Source of the DNA: Zasmidium citrigriseum
Taxonomy: Eukaryota; Ascomycota; Dothideomycetes; Mycosphaerellales; Mycosphaerellaceae
Direction of reading: 5' to 3'
DNA: 64,000 nucleotides
Assembly (NCBI GenBank): GCA_002786025.1
Contig: NHNW01000037.1
Coordinates: forward strand, 248,001 to 312,000
Positions within the stretch are counted from its first letter, which is position 1, and each line of letters opens with the position of its first letter. The position numbers were made by a program, and so were the translations under genes. Positions 40,971 through 50,875 of the stretch are shown here, in pieces. The notes under the pieces were generated by a model. It made no database searches. It was not told the origin of the DNA and saw nothing but the letters and a program-made list of their open reading frames with translations.

Positions 40971-41861
40971 ATGAATTATTTGGACCTCAGCACCTCAACT
41001 CCTCCATCACCACCCACCTTCAACACGTCCGCGGCGGCCGGTGGCGCGACGATACCTACGATGGCCACCATGGAGACGGTCCAATTCACCGAGTATGTGC
41101 AGCCTACTCTCCCCTTACTCTTACACTGACACACCCACAGCCAGCTCAAGCTCAGCAAGAACTCCAACATCACCATCTTCGTCGGCAAGCGCAAGCCCGA
41201 CACCGACCCCTACGTCATCCCCAAGGTCGTCCTCGCCAGCGCTGCCCCCTACTTCAACAAGATCGTCAACTCCGACTTCAAGGAGGGCCACGAGGGCGTC
41301 TTGCACTTCCCCGAAGACGACCACACCTCGTGGGTGCTGTTCCTCTACTGGCTCTTCAACCGCGAACTGCCCGAGCCGCCGAAGCCGCCACCCAGCAACC
41401 CTCGCCCTTTGAGTCCCAGCGCTCTGGCTTCCTTCTTCGTCGCTCTCGTCAGAGCGTGGGTCCTGGGCGACAAATACGACATCCCCGCTTTCCAGAACAG
41501 CTGCACCTACCGCATCATCAAGACCTTCGAGATCAGCTTTCCCTCCTTGGACACCGTCACCGAAATCTTCACCTGCACTCCGCCATTCTGCCCGCTGCGC
41601 AAGCTCGTCGTCGAAGAGCTGGTCACGGCTGTTGAGAAACTTCGCATCCTGTCATTCGACGACATGGAGCGTTTCGCCAAGCTCGATGGCTTCTTCCCGC
41701 TCTTCATGGAGTCTGTTCGCGAGTTTCACAAGTGTCCACAGCCGTATCCATTGCACGGCTATGGCAGGAACGTGAGAGAGATGCAGAAATTTCTGCTGGA
41801 AGAGGATCGCGACTTGGACAGGGAGGTGGCGACGATGCTGCGTTTGCACGGTCAGGGATAA
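40971..41861 (+). CDS. BTB/POZ domain protein
   Basis: Exons 40971-41092 and 41141-41861, 280 aa; a 48-nt intron with acceptor CCCACAG joins VQFTD to QLKLSKNSN in frame. An in-frame ATG at 41061 is an alternative start and would remove a Ser/Pro/Thr/Ala-rich 30-residue N-terminus. The BTB fold is recognised from ITIFVGKRK, VIPKVVLASAAPYFNKIVNSDFKEG, LHFPEDDHTSWVLFLYWLFNREL and VLGDKYDIPAFQNSC. Fungal BTB proteins of this size act as dimerisation modules or Cullin-3 adaptors; no Kelch or zinc-finger partner domain is present, so the target is unknown. Confidence 0.85.
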
Positions 41862-42390
41862 GATGGAACAGAAGCCTGGGAGATGTGCTTGAAGAGCTCA
41901 CGATGGCGATCACATTGGCGCACGGAGAATGACGATGCATTTGCAGCACTGGCTAGGACATGGCAGTGAACTTGAGTGCTGTGCGCTGTAAGTATGAAAG
42001 TGTTCAATGGACGACTGACAACAAAGCCGCCTTCATGTGCCACTCAAATTGGTTGCCTAACGATGCTTTTCTGAGCTTCTGCATCGCCATCTGCGCCAAC
42101 GTCGATCTTCACGGGTATCGTGGGTACGTCTATTTCCAGCCCCAACCCTCTGTTACGCAAGAAACTGACCAGGGCGCAAGCGAGGGACTCTCCACTCAGG
42201 CTTTCAGGGCTCACTACAGACATGTCAGCTATAAGGGCCTCGGTCGCCGCGGTCCAACCTCTTGGGGATCAACACTGTTCCAGAAAACGAATGACACATG
42301 GTTGGACTGTGAGTATTATACTTCTCGTCTTTTCCCCAATATACCATTTCCTTTCGTCGCAATTAAGGAGGCAGCTCATCACCAGCCCGC
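41862..42390. other. Intergenic region, no gene seen
   Basis: A plus-strand frame at 41960-42682 spans it but overlaps the start of the next HET gene in another frame and has no recognisable motif. I treat the region as HET-gene promoter. Confidence 0.4.
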
Positions 42391-44208
42391 ATGGATTCAT
42401 CAGTATCGCAGTTTTGGCATTACCCGGGAGCTCCCATCGATCCTGATCTCGAGATACGAGTCCTTCACTTGCATCCGGGACGTTACGAAGACGACATGTT
42501 CTGCTCACTGGAGACGCAGTCGATCGATTGTGACGAGCATATCACCTCTGCCGAGACCACGGACTCACGACCACGCACATCGCCTTGTGCTCGCTGGCAG
42601 TATGACGCTCTTTCTTACGCATGGGGGAACGAGGAGGATCTTCGTGATATCCACTTTCCTGAAGGAGGGAACGTTCGAGTAACAAGAAATCTTTGGCACG
42701 CCCTACGTCGCCTGCGCCTTACTACTAGCACCAGGCAGCTCTGGATAGATCAGCTATGTATCGATCAGAGCTGCATTGAGGAGCGAAATCGGCAAATCTC
42801 GCACATGGAACGCATATACAGCCACGCCGAGAGCGTCTTGATTTGGCTTGGCGATGCTACAGTCAACGGTAATCAGCCGCCGAGGTCAAATCACCAGCGT
42901 TATCAGCAGCTCGATGAAGCCATGAAGACAACAAAACCATCCTGGTGGACTCGTGCGTGGGTCGTGCAAGAATTTGTCAACGCCCAGCATGCACGCAAAT
43001 ATATCTTTGGGACTTGCCAAATTGACCACTGGCACTTCATCGATTTCATTCGGAAACAGTGGCTTGCTCGAATGAGCACTTTTCGATCCTTCTATTTCAA
43101 GAAGATACTTGCGCATTTCGCTGTGTTCAATGGTCTCGCTGATGAGGAGTTTCGGTCAAGGTCCTCCACGAGAGTACAACTCCTGGCTCTGACGGAATGT
43201 CGGGATCCAAGGGACAAGGTCTATAGTCTTTTGACTTTTATGACGGATGAGGAAAAGAGGTTGATTCGGCCAAATTACGACAAGATGGTCGACGAAGTCT
43301 ACGCCGAAGCAACGCACGCCTGGATTGCTGCGAAAGGTCTTTCTATCCTGGTTCTACTTTCCGTGGGAGATCGTGACGCAAGGACCGTTTCTCCCTCATG
43401 GGCCATCAACTTTCTTTCCCTACGGCAGGATTATGTCAATCTTCTACCCCTTTCGCGTTTTCCATATTTCGGAAGTGCACTTCGCCTACCAAGGCCGATT
43501 TACGACGATTTCGGGCTAGACGACGTTCCTTCGAAACCGTGGCTTCATGCACGGCCGGAACTGAAAGCTCAATTCACATTCGATCCTCTCAGACTCACTC
43601 TCGCAGTAAAGGGGCTCCGATTCGATAAGATTTGTCGTGTGTTCGACATGCAGATTGGCTCGACCGTGAGAGCTTTGGCCCGAGCACGCTTTCCATTGGA
43701 GAGGCCGTCGTCGCGCCGCAGCGCAGGAGAGAGAGCCCTACAGACTTGCATCGAGGAGTTCGTATCTCAGAAAGATTCATACGAAAGGCTCTCAAGACAC
43801 GAGCCTCGTTGCGCAGGAATCAAGCCTCCCGAGGTTCCAGTCCTTCAGGACGACGGCATAAGCCTGAGCATCGTGGCACGCTGCCTCGCAGTGTGGGATA
43901 CAGCCGTACGAGGATACCCTCTATTCGGCACCCGAGACGTTGGCCTCAATGTTTTTAGGATGTTCCACGGGGCGACGTTCTTCATCACGGAGGCTGGCTT
44001 TTTGGGACTGGGACCTCCTGGCCTTCAACAGGACGATCTCATCGCACTGTTCTACGGATGTAGGGCACCTACTGTCCTTCGAAGGCATGGCGAAACTGGA
44101 GCATGGACATTCAGGGGACTTGTCTATGTCCATGGGATTATGGAAGGGGAGTTGTTGGAGAACTTGCCGGATATGAAGCTGGAGGAGAGGGAGTTCGTTT
44201 TGCGATGA
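42391..44208 (+). CDS. HET-domain (heterokaryon incompatibility) protein
   Basis: Single exon, 605 aa. The HET domain occupies roughly residues 70-215: YDALSYAWGNEED, then a NLWHALRRLRL segment, LWIDQLCIDQSCIEERNRQISHMERIYSHAESVLIWLG and WWTRAWVVQEF. The downstream half has the common DPRDKVYSLL segment, and the C-terminus has the FFITEAGFLGLGPPGLQQDDLIALFYG region typical of this class. HET proteins trigger programmed cell death on non-self recognition. It is convergent with the first gene of the zinc-finger/Myb-like array (106 bp between stops). It is not related to the CVNH-HET gene beyond the HET domain. Confidence 0.93.
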   Translation: MDSSVSQFWHYPGAPIDPDLEIRVLHLHPGRYEDDMFCSLETQSIDCDEHITSAETTDSRPRTSPCARWQYDALSYAWGNEEDLRDIHFPEGGNVRVTRNLWHALRRLRLTTSTRQLWIDQLCIDQSCIEERNRQISHMERIYSHAESVLIWLGDATVNGNQPPRSNHQRYQQLDEAMKTTKPSWWTRAWVVQEFVNAQHARKYIFGTCQIDHWHFIDFIRKQWLARMSTFRSFYFKKILAHFAVFNGLADEEFRSRSSTRVQLLALTECRDPRDKVYSLLTFMTDEEKRLIRPNYDKMVDEVYAEATHAWIAAKGLSILVLLSVGDRDARTVSPSWAINFLSLRQDYVNLLPLSRFPYFGSALRLPRPIYDDFGLDDVPSKPWLHARPELKAQFTFDPLRLTLAVKGLRFDKICRVFDMQIGSTVRALARARFPLERPSSRRSAGERALQTCIEEFVSQKDSYERLSRHEPRCAGIKPPEVPVLQDDGISLSIVARCLAVWDTAVRGYPLFGTRDVGLNVFRMFHGATFFITEAGFLGLGPPGLQQDDLIALFYGCRAPTVLRRHGETGAWTFRGLVYVHGIMEGELLENLPDMKLEEREFVLR

Positions 44209-44313
44209 TACCAACAACTGTCACCAAGGTTCCACACCAACGGTGAGGGATTGCTCCTGCTATCGAACGCATGATCAAACACCATGGACCTGGTCCGCCT
44301 CTAGAAGAGATCA

Positions 44314-45150
44314 TCAAGCCCATTCCAGCAACACCTTCACCCGCTCAGCAACAACATCCAGACTCCTGGGTACAACCCTCCGCTGCAGATCCGCAGTCTC
44401 AGCATTCAACCTTCTCGCGACCTCCACCAAGGGCAACCCCTCCCTCACAAGCCCCACCACCACGTCATCTTGATGATCATCCCACTCCGTCTCACCCTCC
44501 TCTCTCCGCATATTCCAAGCATATATCTGCGAAACGAGAATCGTCATCGAGATCGCAAGAGGATACGTCGCAGGGTCGTATGTGGCGGGAAAGTCCATCG
44601 CGAAGTGGGTCGTGATGTTTTCGAGGTTCGCTTTGACGTTGGTGAGGTTGGAAATGTGTTGTTGTTCTTCATCGGCCATGTCAGAGAGGAGTGGGTGAGG
44701 GGCGCCGCTGTCGTCAAAGGCTGTGTAGGGTTTGCTGTTATTGGGACCGCTGAAGAAGTCTTCGATTGCTATGACGGTCTGGAGGGTGGAACCGTGGCGA
44801 AGTAGGACTAGTTCCATCAAACGCATGGCTGCTTCGGTGAATTCGAGATCGTAGGTTCGTTTGGGTAGGCTTTCCAGCTGAGCTAAGTAATCTGCACGAC
44901 CGACGAATTCATTGGCTCGCCACATACGGAGGACTTTCATCGCAGGTACTGCAAGCTTGTCGCGAGGGACAGCAAAGGGCGCAGCTTGTTGGACTAGGTC
45001 ATTATAGGCGGCGTGGTAGATTGGGATGGTTTTGGGATCGACTCGGGAGCTGCTGCGAATGGCTGCGGAACAGACTTTCCAGTGTTGCAGGTGTTGGTCG
45101 ATGTCGGGGACGAAGCCGGTCGTATTGCAGAATGGGCAGTGTCCGTTCAT
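44314..45150 (-). CDS. WRANE-family array, copy 1 (subfamily A): C2HC finger plus Myb/SANT-like domain
   Basis: Single exon, 278 aa. The frame extends to 45267 but that end is a TTG codon; ATG 45150 begins MNGHCPFC. C2HC finger: C5, C8, H23, C27 (CX2CX14HX3C). The family motif LRMWRANEF is at 74-82, the second block LQTVIAIEDFFSG near the middle, and the helix-turn-helix core at 223-250 (starts WDDHQDD, ends VARRLNA) resembles a Myb/SANT repeat. The tail follows the family pattern V..RV..LL. It is the first of eight tandem same-strand copies and converges with the HET gene. Domain names are my reading of motifs; function is unknown, DNA binding is inference. Confidence 0.8.
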   Translation of the reverse strand: MNGHCPFCNTTGFVPDIDQHLQHWKVCSAAIRSSSRVDPKTIPIYHAAYNDLVQQAAPFAVPRDKLAVPAMKVLRMWRANEFVGRADYLAQLESLPKRTYDLEFTEAAMRLMELVLLRHGSTLQTVIAIEDFFSGPNNSKPYTAFDDSGAPHPLLSDMADEEQQHISNLTNVKANLENITTHFAMDFPATYDPATYPLAISMTILVSQIYAWNMRREEGETEWDDHQDDVVVGLVREGLPLVEVARRLNAETADLQRRVVPRSLDVVAERVKVLLEWA

Positions 45151-45393
45151 GAGTGGAGGTTGGGTAAAGGACGAGAGAGGGCGGATATTTGTGCTGGGGG
45201 GGATGTTTGTTATTGCGATTTTTGTTTCAAGCGTGAGAGAAAGGGGGAGGTTTGTATTTGATGTCAAAGGGCTGAATGGTGCATTTACCTGATGTTTTCT
45301 GTAGATGATTCATGAGATCTGGTCGGGATCTTTTTCGGATCGCAAATGCTCAGCCTTGCAGGACTCAGGAGGAGCACCCTCTCGACCTGAAGC

Positions 45394-46257
45394 TTAATTC
45401 GGCCCCAGCAACTCCTCCACCCTGGCCTTCACCTCCTCCAACGTTCTAGGTGGAACGTAATCATCCACTTCGGACTCCGTATGGGCATTCAATCGCCTTG
45501 CAACTTCCACCATCGGCAATCCCTCGCCCAGCAACCTCAACAGCGCCTCATCCTGCTCATCATCCCACTGCTCCTCTTCCTCTGTATCCTGACTCCTGTT
45601 TACGCTCTCGTCCTCATTCTGCAACTCCAAGATCTTGTGCGAGATTTCAAGCGGTTCGAAGTCACTATCGGGGAACTCATCGTCGAACAGTCCGATCACC
45701 CGCGCCAGGGGCGCCGTATTCGTCGTTTGATCTTTGAGGAACTCCGCCTGCTCGTCCGCAAAGACATCGGAAGAGGGAACCGGACTATCATCATAACTCG
45801 TATACGGCTCCCTCCTCCCCGCAAAAAAATCCTGCACCGCCATCACACTCTCCAGAACAGACTCATGCTTCGCAAGAACCTGTTCCACCACGTTCTTCAC
45901 AGCAACAAACTCCCTCTCATCATACGGCTGCCCACTCAACCCCTCTACCTGATCCTGATAATCATTCCTCAGATCTAGGAGCTCGTTTGCGCGCCACATG
46001 CGGATGATTTTCATGGAGGAGGCTGCGTAGGCGGGGTCTTGGAGGGAGGTCCCGTCGGCTTCTATGATTAGGGTGCCTTGGGCGGCGTTGTAGGTTGCGG
46101 TTATGGTGTTTTGGGCGTAGGTGGTTATGCACGTGCGGTAGGTTGTGCGGAGGGAGGTGGTGCAGAGTTTTGAGTGGGTTATTGTGGCGCGGGTGGTAGG
46201 GAGGGAGAGGGTTTGGGCGCAGAAGGGGCAGTATTTTGTGGTTTGTTGGGTGCTCAT
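45394..46257 (-). CDS. WRANE-family array, copy 2 (subfamily A)
   Basis: Single exon, 287 aa, ATG 46257, with a TTATAA element at 46326-46331. C2HC finger C10, C13, H28, C32 (CPFCAQTL ... HSKLC). WRANE at 88-92, preceded by IIRM; second block VMAVQDFFAGRREPY. The Myb/SANT-like core at 231-258 is the clearest of the set: W231, EQDEALLRLLGEGLP, then VEVARRLNA. An acidic segment (DTEEEEQWDDEQDE) precedes it. The C-terminus EVKARVEELL matches its siblings. The gene lies 243 bp upstream (minus-strand sense) of copy 1. Function unknown. Confidence 0.8.
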   Translation of the reverse strand: MSTQQTTKYCPFCAQTLSLPTTRATITHSKLCTTSLRTTYRTCITTYAQNTITATYNAAQGTLIIEADGTSLQDPAYAASSMKIIRMWRANELLDLRNDYQDQVEGLSGQPYDEREFVAVKNVVEQVLAKHESVLESVMAVQDFFAGRREPYTSYDDSPVPSSDVFADEQAEFLKDQTTNTAPLARVIGLFDDEFPDSDFEPLEISHKILELQNEDESVNRSQDTEEEEQWDDEQDEALLRLLGEGLPMVEVARRLNAHTESEVDDYVPPRTLEEVKARVEELLGPN

Positions 46258-46797
46258 TGCGAGGTTTGAGAGATTTGCGAGTGCAATGAGAAGGAGAGGT
46301 TGTGCTTCATGAAAAGCCGTGCATCTTATAAGCTGATCGCACTGCTGTGGAAGTAACTCAGTAGAGGCTTTCAGTCGCTTCGCAGCGCATGTCCTGCTTT
46401 TCCATGGCTTTCGAACGTTCGCAGTGGAGATAGCGAGAAGCAGCCCGATTGCGTGTGATGGAGCTTCCGGGAAACATCTGGGAAGTAGAGCCAGGCTACA
46501 GCCTTAATCCTCATGGGACAAAGCAGCAAGATAAATTAGGCAACACCGTCCTATTGTCACTGGAGAGTCGAGGCATTAAGAGTAGCTTGCGAAGAGTCAA
46601 CATAGAGTGTTCATTTCGATCGCAGTGATTTCAATAGAGATATCGTGTTAATTAGAGTACGCTGCGTGATCAAAGCCGTGAAGACTGTCGTAATCGCTTC
46701 GTATGAAGCACCCAGCTACGAAATAATGAAAACGCTATCGAATGGTCAAATCGAAGTCAGGTCCTCCGTCCGGCTTTAATCCCATGGAAGACTCGTC
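46258..46797. other. Intergenic spacer in the array
   Basis: Spacer between copies 2 and 3. It holds the copy 2 promoter (TTATAA at 46326-46331). No degenerate extra copy is recognisable. Confidence 0.5.
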
Positions 46798-47607
46798 CTA
46801 CCAGCTCAACAAGACATCGACTTGCTCGACAATGTCATCGAACTGCTTCATCCAAACGCTCCCATTGACATCGGGTGCATTCAACCTCCGAGCGCACTCG
46901 ACCAACGGCAGCCCCTGACCCAAGAACTCAAGGAGCTTATCACTCTGCTCTTTGGTCCATTGCCGGGGTCCTCCTCCGCCCCTGATCAGTTGCCATTCTA
47001 CAATCTCCTTCGATATCCTCAATGGATGTGTCTTGGAGAAACCTGGTATCCGGGCAAGATCTGCGACAATGTCACTCAGTGGACTGACATCGTCAATGTA
47101 TGCTCTCAGCTGCCCATATTCCGAAGGATCGGTATTCGTGTCAGGATTTACTGGAACTATCTCGGCATCATTCACGGGAATGTAGTCGTTGGCGTCCTCC
47201 GACGATAGTTGACGGAATCTGTCCTCAGCGGCAAGGATTGCTTGCAGCAGCCCAGGACCGGCATGATCCTGAATCATCTTGGTGAGAACGTCGATGGCAA
47301 CTTTTGTATCGCCAACGTCTGTCAGATACGTAGCGAGGTAGTCCAGGGAGTTTGTCCCATTGTAGTCAACTGCGTCAGGGGACAGACGTTGGATCTGCTC
47401 CAGGTAATCGAACTGCCCGCGGACTTCATTTGCTCGCCACATGCGGAGGATCACGGTACCTGGGATCCAAGTGCTGCTGGAGGTACGGTTATCGAGCGCC
47501 CTTCTGAGATCTTGTCTAGCCTTGTAGAATGTTGCAAATCTGGGATCGTCGGACTCAACATCGGGTTTGGGGTTGATGGCATCGTAGAGGGCTCGACGCT
47601 CCGCCAT
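46798..47607 (-). CDS. WRANE-family array, copy 3 (subfamily A, zinc finger lost)
   Basis: Single exon, 269 aa from ATG 47607 (MAERRALYDA). The frame continues to a GTG at 47673. A TATAAAT box at 47751-47757 leaves no room for an upstream exon carrying the finger, so the N-terminal C2HC motif appears truly absent. WRANE at 57-61 (LRMWRANEV); second block LLQAILAAEDRF; Myb/SANT-like core 217-244 (WTKEQSDKLLEFLGQGLP, then VECARRLNA), the copy that looks most like a canonical Myb helix 1. C-terminus DIVEQVDVLLSW. Function unknown. Confidence 0.75.
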   Translation of the reverse strand: MAERRALYDAINPKPDVESDDPRFATFYKARQDLRRALDNRTSSSTWIPGTVILRMWRANEVRGQFDYLEQIQRLSPDAVDYNGTNSLDYLATYLTDVGDTKVAIDVLTKMIQDHAGPGLLQAILAAEDRFRQLSSEDANDYIPVNDAEIVPVNPDTNTDPSEYGQLRAYIDDVSPLSDIVADLARIPGFSKTHPLRISKEIVEWQLIRGGGGPRQWTKEQSDKLLEFLGQGLPLVECARRLNAPDVNGSVWMKQFDDIVEQVDVLLSW

Positions 47608-48457
47608 CTTGCGATGTCCTTGAGTTGGGTATTTCAGGAATTGTTGAAAGATTGGATCTGCTGATAAGGGCACGTCGAGTTATGATGTCTGCAGTAAATT
47701 CAATGTGGCTGGAAGTGCGTTGGCTTTTCAGGAGAGAAACGGTCAGGAGAATTTATAGATCTGGTTTCCTAACCGTAGTGTGACCTGCAGTTCTCAGTGA
47801 CTTCAAGTGTGCTACTTCTGCAAGCAATCGTCGGATGACTATTGAATATGCCTCCAACAATTGTGCTTCTCGCCGTGACTCGAGCAAGAGATGCCATAAC
47901 AATTGCACGCGCTTCTAGGTAGTGCAAGGGCTTAGGGTGATGACTTGAAAGAACCGTTTGTAGCTTGAGCGCAAGCAACGACTTGTTGATGGTGCCTGTC
48001 ACTGCATGCCTGCGCCCGTGACATTAGGCAATACCTCGTGCATACGACATATCGATTGTACTGACACGATTGGCCCCGGAAAGTGTGCTCTGCATTGGAT
48101 GACTCTTCAACCGGAGACGACAAAACATTTGACGAGTCGCTCTTTACGTTGCTGCGCAATGCGTTTGCACAGGTAGATCAAATGCTGCACACGCCCAAGG
48201 CTTATCGGACCAGCCTTGCCCGCAAGGCTGAAGGCCAATCCAGCCAGCATATTTTCGCATTTGCATTTGGAAGACGTCTGCATGCTCGAACACTCCACTC
48301 GACAGTCATGAGAGGGACAGAATGAGGTCATTGGGCGGTTCATCAACCACAAAACATTATCTGTGAGCAGCTAGATTATGGACTAGAGCTACATTATCCA
48401 TCAAAGGCTACGTTACGCATCAAAAAAAAGACTAAATGACAAAATAAGCAAGTCAGT
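47608..48457. other. Intergenic spacer in the array
   Basis: Contains the copy 3 TATA box (47751-47757) and no supported gene. Short frames at 47769-48002, 47932-48159 and 48083-48325 lack the family motifs. Confidence 0.45.
47751..47757 (-). promoter_or_regulatory. TATA box of array copy 3
   Basis: Minus-strand TATAAAT about 145 nt upstream of ATG 47607. Confidence 0.45.
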
Positions 48458-49375
48458 CTAACTGGTTTTAGGCTTTGGCCACTCCATCAGCTCGTTCACT
48501 TTGCGTCGCACGTCATCGTAGGTCCTTGGAGTATGCGGCCTCTCTCGCGAGAGGCTCGCTGCATTCAATCTCCGTGCCACTTCAACAATGGGTAACCCTT
48601 TGCTCAGGAGTTTCAGAAGCTTGTAGACTTCGGGCCCATCCCATCCGGCTCTCACACCTGAAAGCTTCTGAATCTGCAGGTCCAAGATAGCAAACGAGTA
48701 CGCCAACGGATACGTCGGTTGAGCCTTGTTTCTGTCGAGCTCTTCGGCGATCTCTGAAAGGGGCCTCTCGTCTGAGTCGTAGGAGGAGAGCTTTTTCCTA
48801 TCACCGCTCGACAGTCCAGCAGCAGGAATATTTGGAAGTTCAGAATCTCTATCATGAACGTAGGAGTTTTGCGGGCGGTACTTGTATTCGAGGAACATGA
48901 TCACATCGACTGGGCTGGCATAGACGTCGGCTGCGATAGCCTGCTTGGTAACTTCGACTATCCTGCTCATTGTTTCGTCCTCGCAGTTGTATGTTCCCTT
49001 TCTGTCCTTTTCGGTCATGCCATTGTGGTCAACGGTGTCTGGACGGAGGGCCGATAGCTGAGAGAGGAAATCGCCGCGTCCGAGAAGCTCATTCGCTCGA
49101 AACATGCGAAGAATAGTAATAGCTGCCGGTTGATACAAATCATCTGCTCCTGGCATTTCCCTCGCTGCTCTCTCAATGTCTCGCTCGGCGTTGAGATATG
49201 TTCTCAAGAACTGACGATTTCGACTGCGCCCAGATTTCTGGGTCTCCACGTAAATGGCGGTGCGACCATGGGACGTACATTCCTTTAGATGGATTATTAT
49301 ACTCATTTCATCGTGCCCAGTAGGGCGCCGACAGTGGAGACAAAAGTCCGGCAGCTTATTCTGAGGCTGTGCCAT
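48458..49375 (-). CDS. WRANE-family array, copy 4 (subfamily A)
   Basis: Single exon, 305 aa, ATG 49375. C2HC finger C12, C15, H29, C33 (CLHCRRPTG ... HLKEC; CX2CX13HX3C). The motif is LRMFRANELLG (F instead of W at residue 92); second block PVDVIMFLEYKYRP is the most divergent of subfamily A. Myb/SANT-like core 245-272 (WDGPEVYKLLKLLSKGLP, VEVARRLNA) and tail DVRRKVNELMEW. A TATATAAA element at 49540-49547 lies about 165 nt upstream. Function unknown. Confidence 0.78.
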   Translation of the reverse strand: MAQPQNKLPDFCLHCRRPTGHDEMSIIIHLKECTSHGRTAIYVETQKSGRSRNRQFLRTYLNAERDIERAAREMPGADDLYQPAAITILRMFRANELLGRGDFLSQLSALRPDTVDHNGMTEKDRKGTYNCEDETMSRIVEVTKQAIAADVYASPVDVIMFLEYKYRPQNSYVHDRDSELPNIPAAGLSSGDRKKLSSYDSDERPLSEIAEELDRNKAQPTYPLAYSFAILDLQIQKLSGVRAGWDGPEVYKLLKLLSKGLPIVEVARRLNAASLSRERPHTPRTYDDVRRKVNELMEWPKPKTS

Positions 49376-50044
49376 GGCAACAAGAGATCTTGATGTGATA
49401 CTTGTGACGAGCTGCGGTCTCGCAGTGATGGGTAGTGTTGCAGGTGGAGAGATTGATGGAGAAATGGTGTGTCGCTGGCCCGTGGTGGAGTGGATCGTGG
49501 TTCATCGAGATATTGCCGAAGAGCGAAAGATCTCACACCTTTATATAGTAGTTACAGGGGGCGTATTCTGAGTGTTTACCAATGTCACGAAGACATCGAG
49601 GGCGTGATACTTACGTATGCTTCGGGCAATTGAGCAAACAATGCTTGTTTGTAACTGTGGCAGCAGGCAGTTTCGTATACCAAATATGGAGACTACGACT
49701 GAACGAGCGAAGCCTATGCATATTTCTTTCCTCTCCAGTGTAAGTGTGGCCACCTGCTTTGAGCTCCAGAGCTTTTAACTTGATCCGTCAGCGCCCGCAG
49801 GTACTGCTCCATTTCTTGGACCCTGTCGAGTTGCACGGGTGTTTGCGCATGAAAGCCGCACATTGACGATGGTTTTTCCTCAAGAGGTAGCATATCTCAA
49901 GAGACTTCCGTCAGTTTAACGAAAGAAATATTGCAAAACTTTGAACGTGATCAAAGATGATTGCCGGAAAGGGCAAGTGATTGAGCAAAAGCACATGAAA
50001 AAGCAGTCTTGGAAAATTGCCCTATACAGCGCTTCCCTCCAGCC
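49376..50044. other. Intergenic spacer in the array
   Basis: Holds the copy 4 promoter with TATATAAA at 49540-49547. No gene and no recognisable family remnant. Confidence 0.5.
49540..49547 (-). promoter_or_regulatory. TATA box of array copy 4
   Basis: Minus-strand TATATAAA, about 165 nt upstream of ATG 49375. Confidence 0.45.
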
Positions 50045-50875
50045 TTACTCCAACAACTCTGCAACTCGGACTTCCACATCCCTGCTTGATCTCATGGCAG
50101 TCTCGACCGTGTAGTTGCATGCATTCAGCATACGTGCGCAATTGATTATCGACAGCCCTTCACCCAAGAGTCGTAGAAGTTGCTCATCGTGGAAGTTGTG
50201 CCAGCTCTTGTCACCACAGGGCTGGGACTGAATTTGCAATTCCACGATCGCATTGGCAATTGCCCGCGGGCTCCTGGTCGAGCAGCTCTCATGAGCAAAT
50301 GCTTCTGTGATGTACGTGAGGCATCGCTGGCTGTTCAACGTCTTGGATCTCAGGCACTCCCGCTCTTCCGTAGTAAAGTCAGGTGCGGGAGATGGTGCAA
50401 GCTCTTCGTGGACAGTATACGCACTCGGTCCGCGGAAGACGTCTTCGAGAGCCAGGACGACCTGAAGTGGTGCGTTGTCATTCTCGTCGCAGTATGGTTC
50501 CTCCAAAAGATTTCTGATCAAGTCGACTATAGGCTCGCCGGAAATGCCTTGGTGTTGTATCTTCTCGCTTTCGCAGCTGCGGTGGTCACCGTAGCCGCCG
50601 TTTTCGGAGATGTGTTGCAGCTGGGAGAGATAGTCGTGGCGTTGAAGCACCTCGTTGGCCCGCCACATGCGGAGGACGGGGAACAGTGGAGCTGATGCGA
50701 CGCTGGTCTTTGCTCCGGCGAATTCCATTCTAGCTCTGTGGTATGTAGCCACTGAGCAGTCGTCCGGAGGAAGTTCTCCGATTCGTTCACGCAGGCACTG
50801 GCGAGTACCTTGTGAATTGGGACTGTGTTGCTGATGGACGCTTGAAGCGATGCTTTTGCAGGACTGACCACTCAT
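50045..50875 (-). CDS. WRANE-family array, copy 5 (subfamily A, finger degenerate)
   Basis: Single exon, 276 aa from ATG 50875 (MSGQSCKSIA); the frame runs on to a TTG at 51001. The N-terminus keeps Cys and His residues but no CX2C pair, so the finger is broken. LRMWRANEV with WRANE at 71-75; second block PLQVVLALEDVFRG is close to the subfamily B version. Myb/SANT-like core 225-252 (WHNFHDEQLLRLLGEGLS, INCARMLNA) replaces the usual VE(C/V)ARR with INCARM. Tail DVEVRVAELLE. It is the last subfamily A copy before the 2.2-kb gap and the peroxidase gene. Function unknown. Confidence 0.74.
   Translation of the reverse strand: MSGQSCKSIASSVHQQHSPNSQGTRQCLRERIGELPPDDCSVATYHRARMEFAGAKTSVASAPLFPVLRMWRANEVLQRHDYLSQLQHISENGGYGDHRSCESEKIQHQGISGEPIVDLIRNLLEEPYCDENDNAPLQVVLALEDVFRGPSAYTVHEELAPSPAPDFTTEERECLRSKTLNSQRCLTYITEAFAHESCSTRSPRAIANAIVELQIQSQPCGDKSWHNFHDEQLLRLLGEGLSIINCARMLNACNYTVETAMRSSRDVEVRVAELLE

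Noticed and set aside
41960..42682. 240-codon plus-strand frame
   Set aside because: Overlaps the well supported HET gene by almost 300 nt in another frame and shows no motif.
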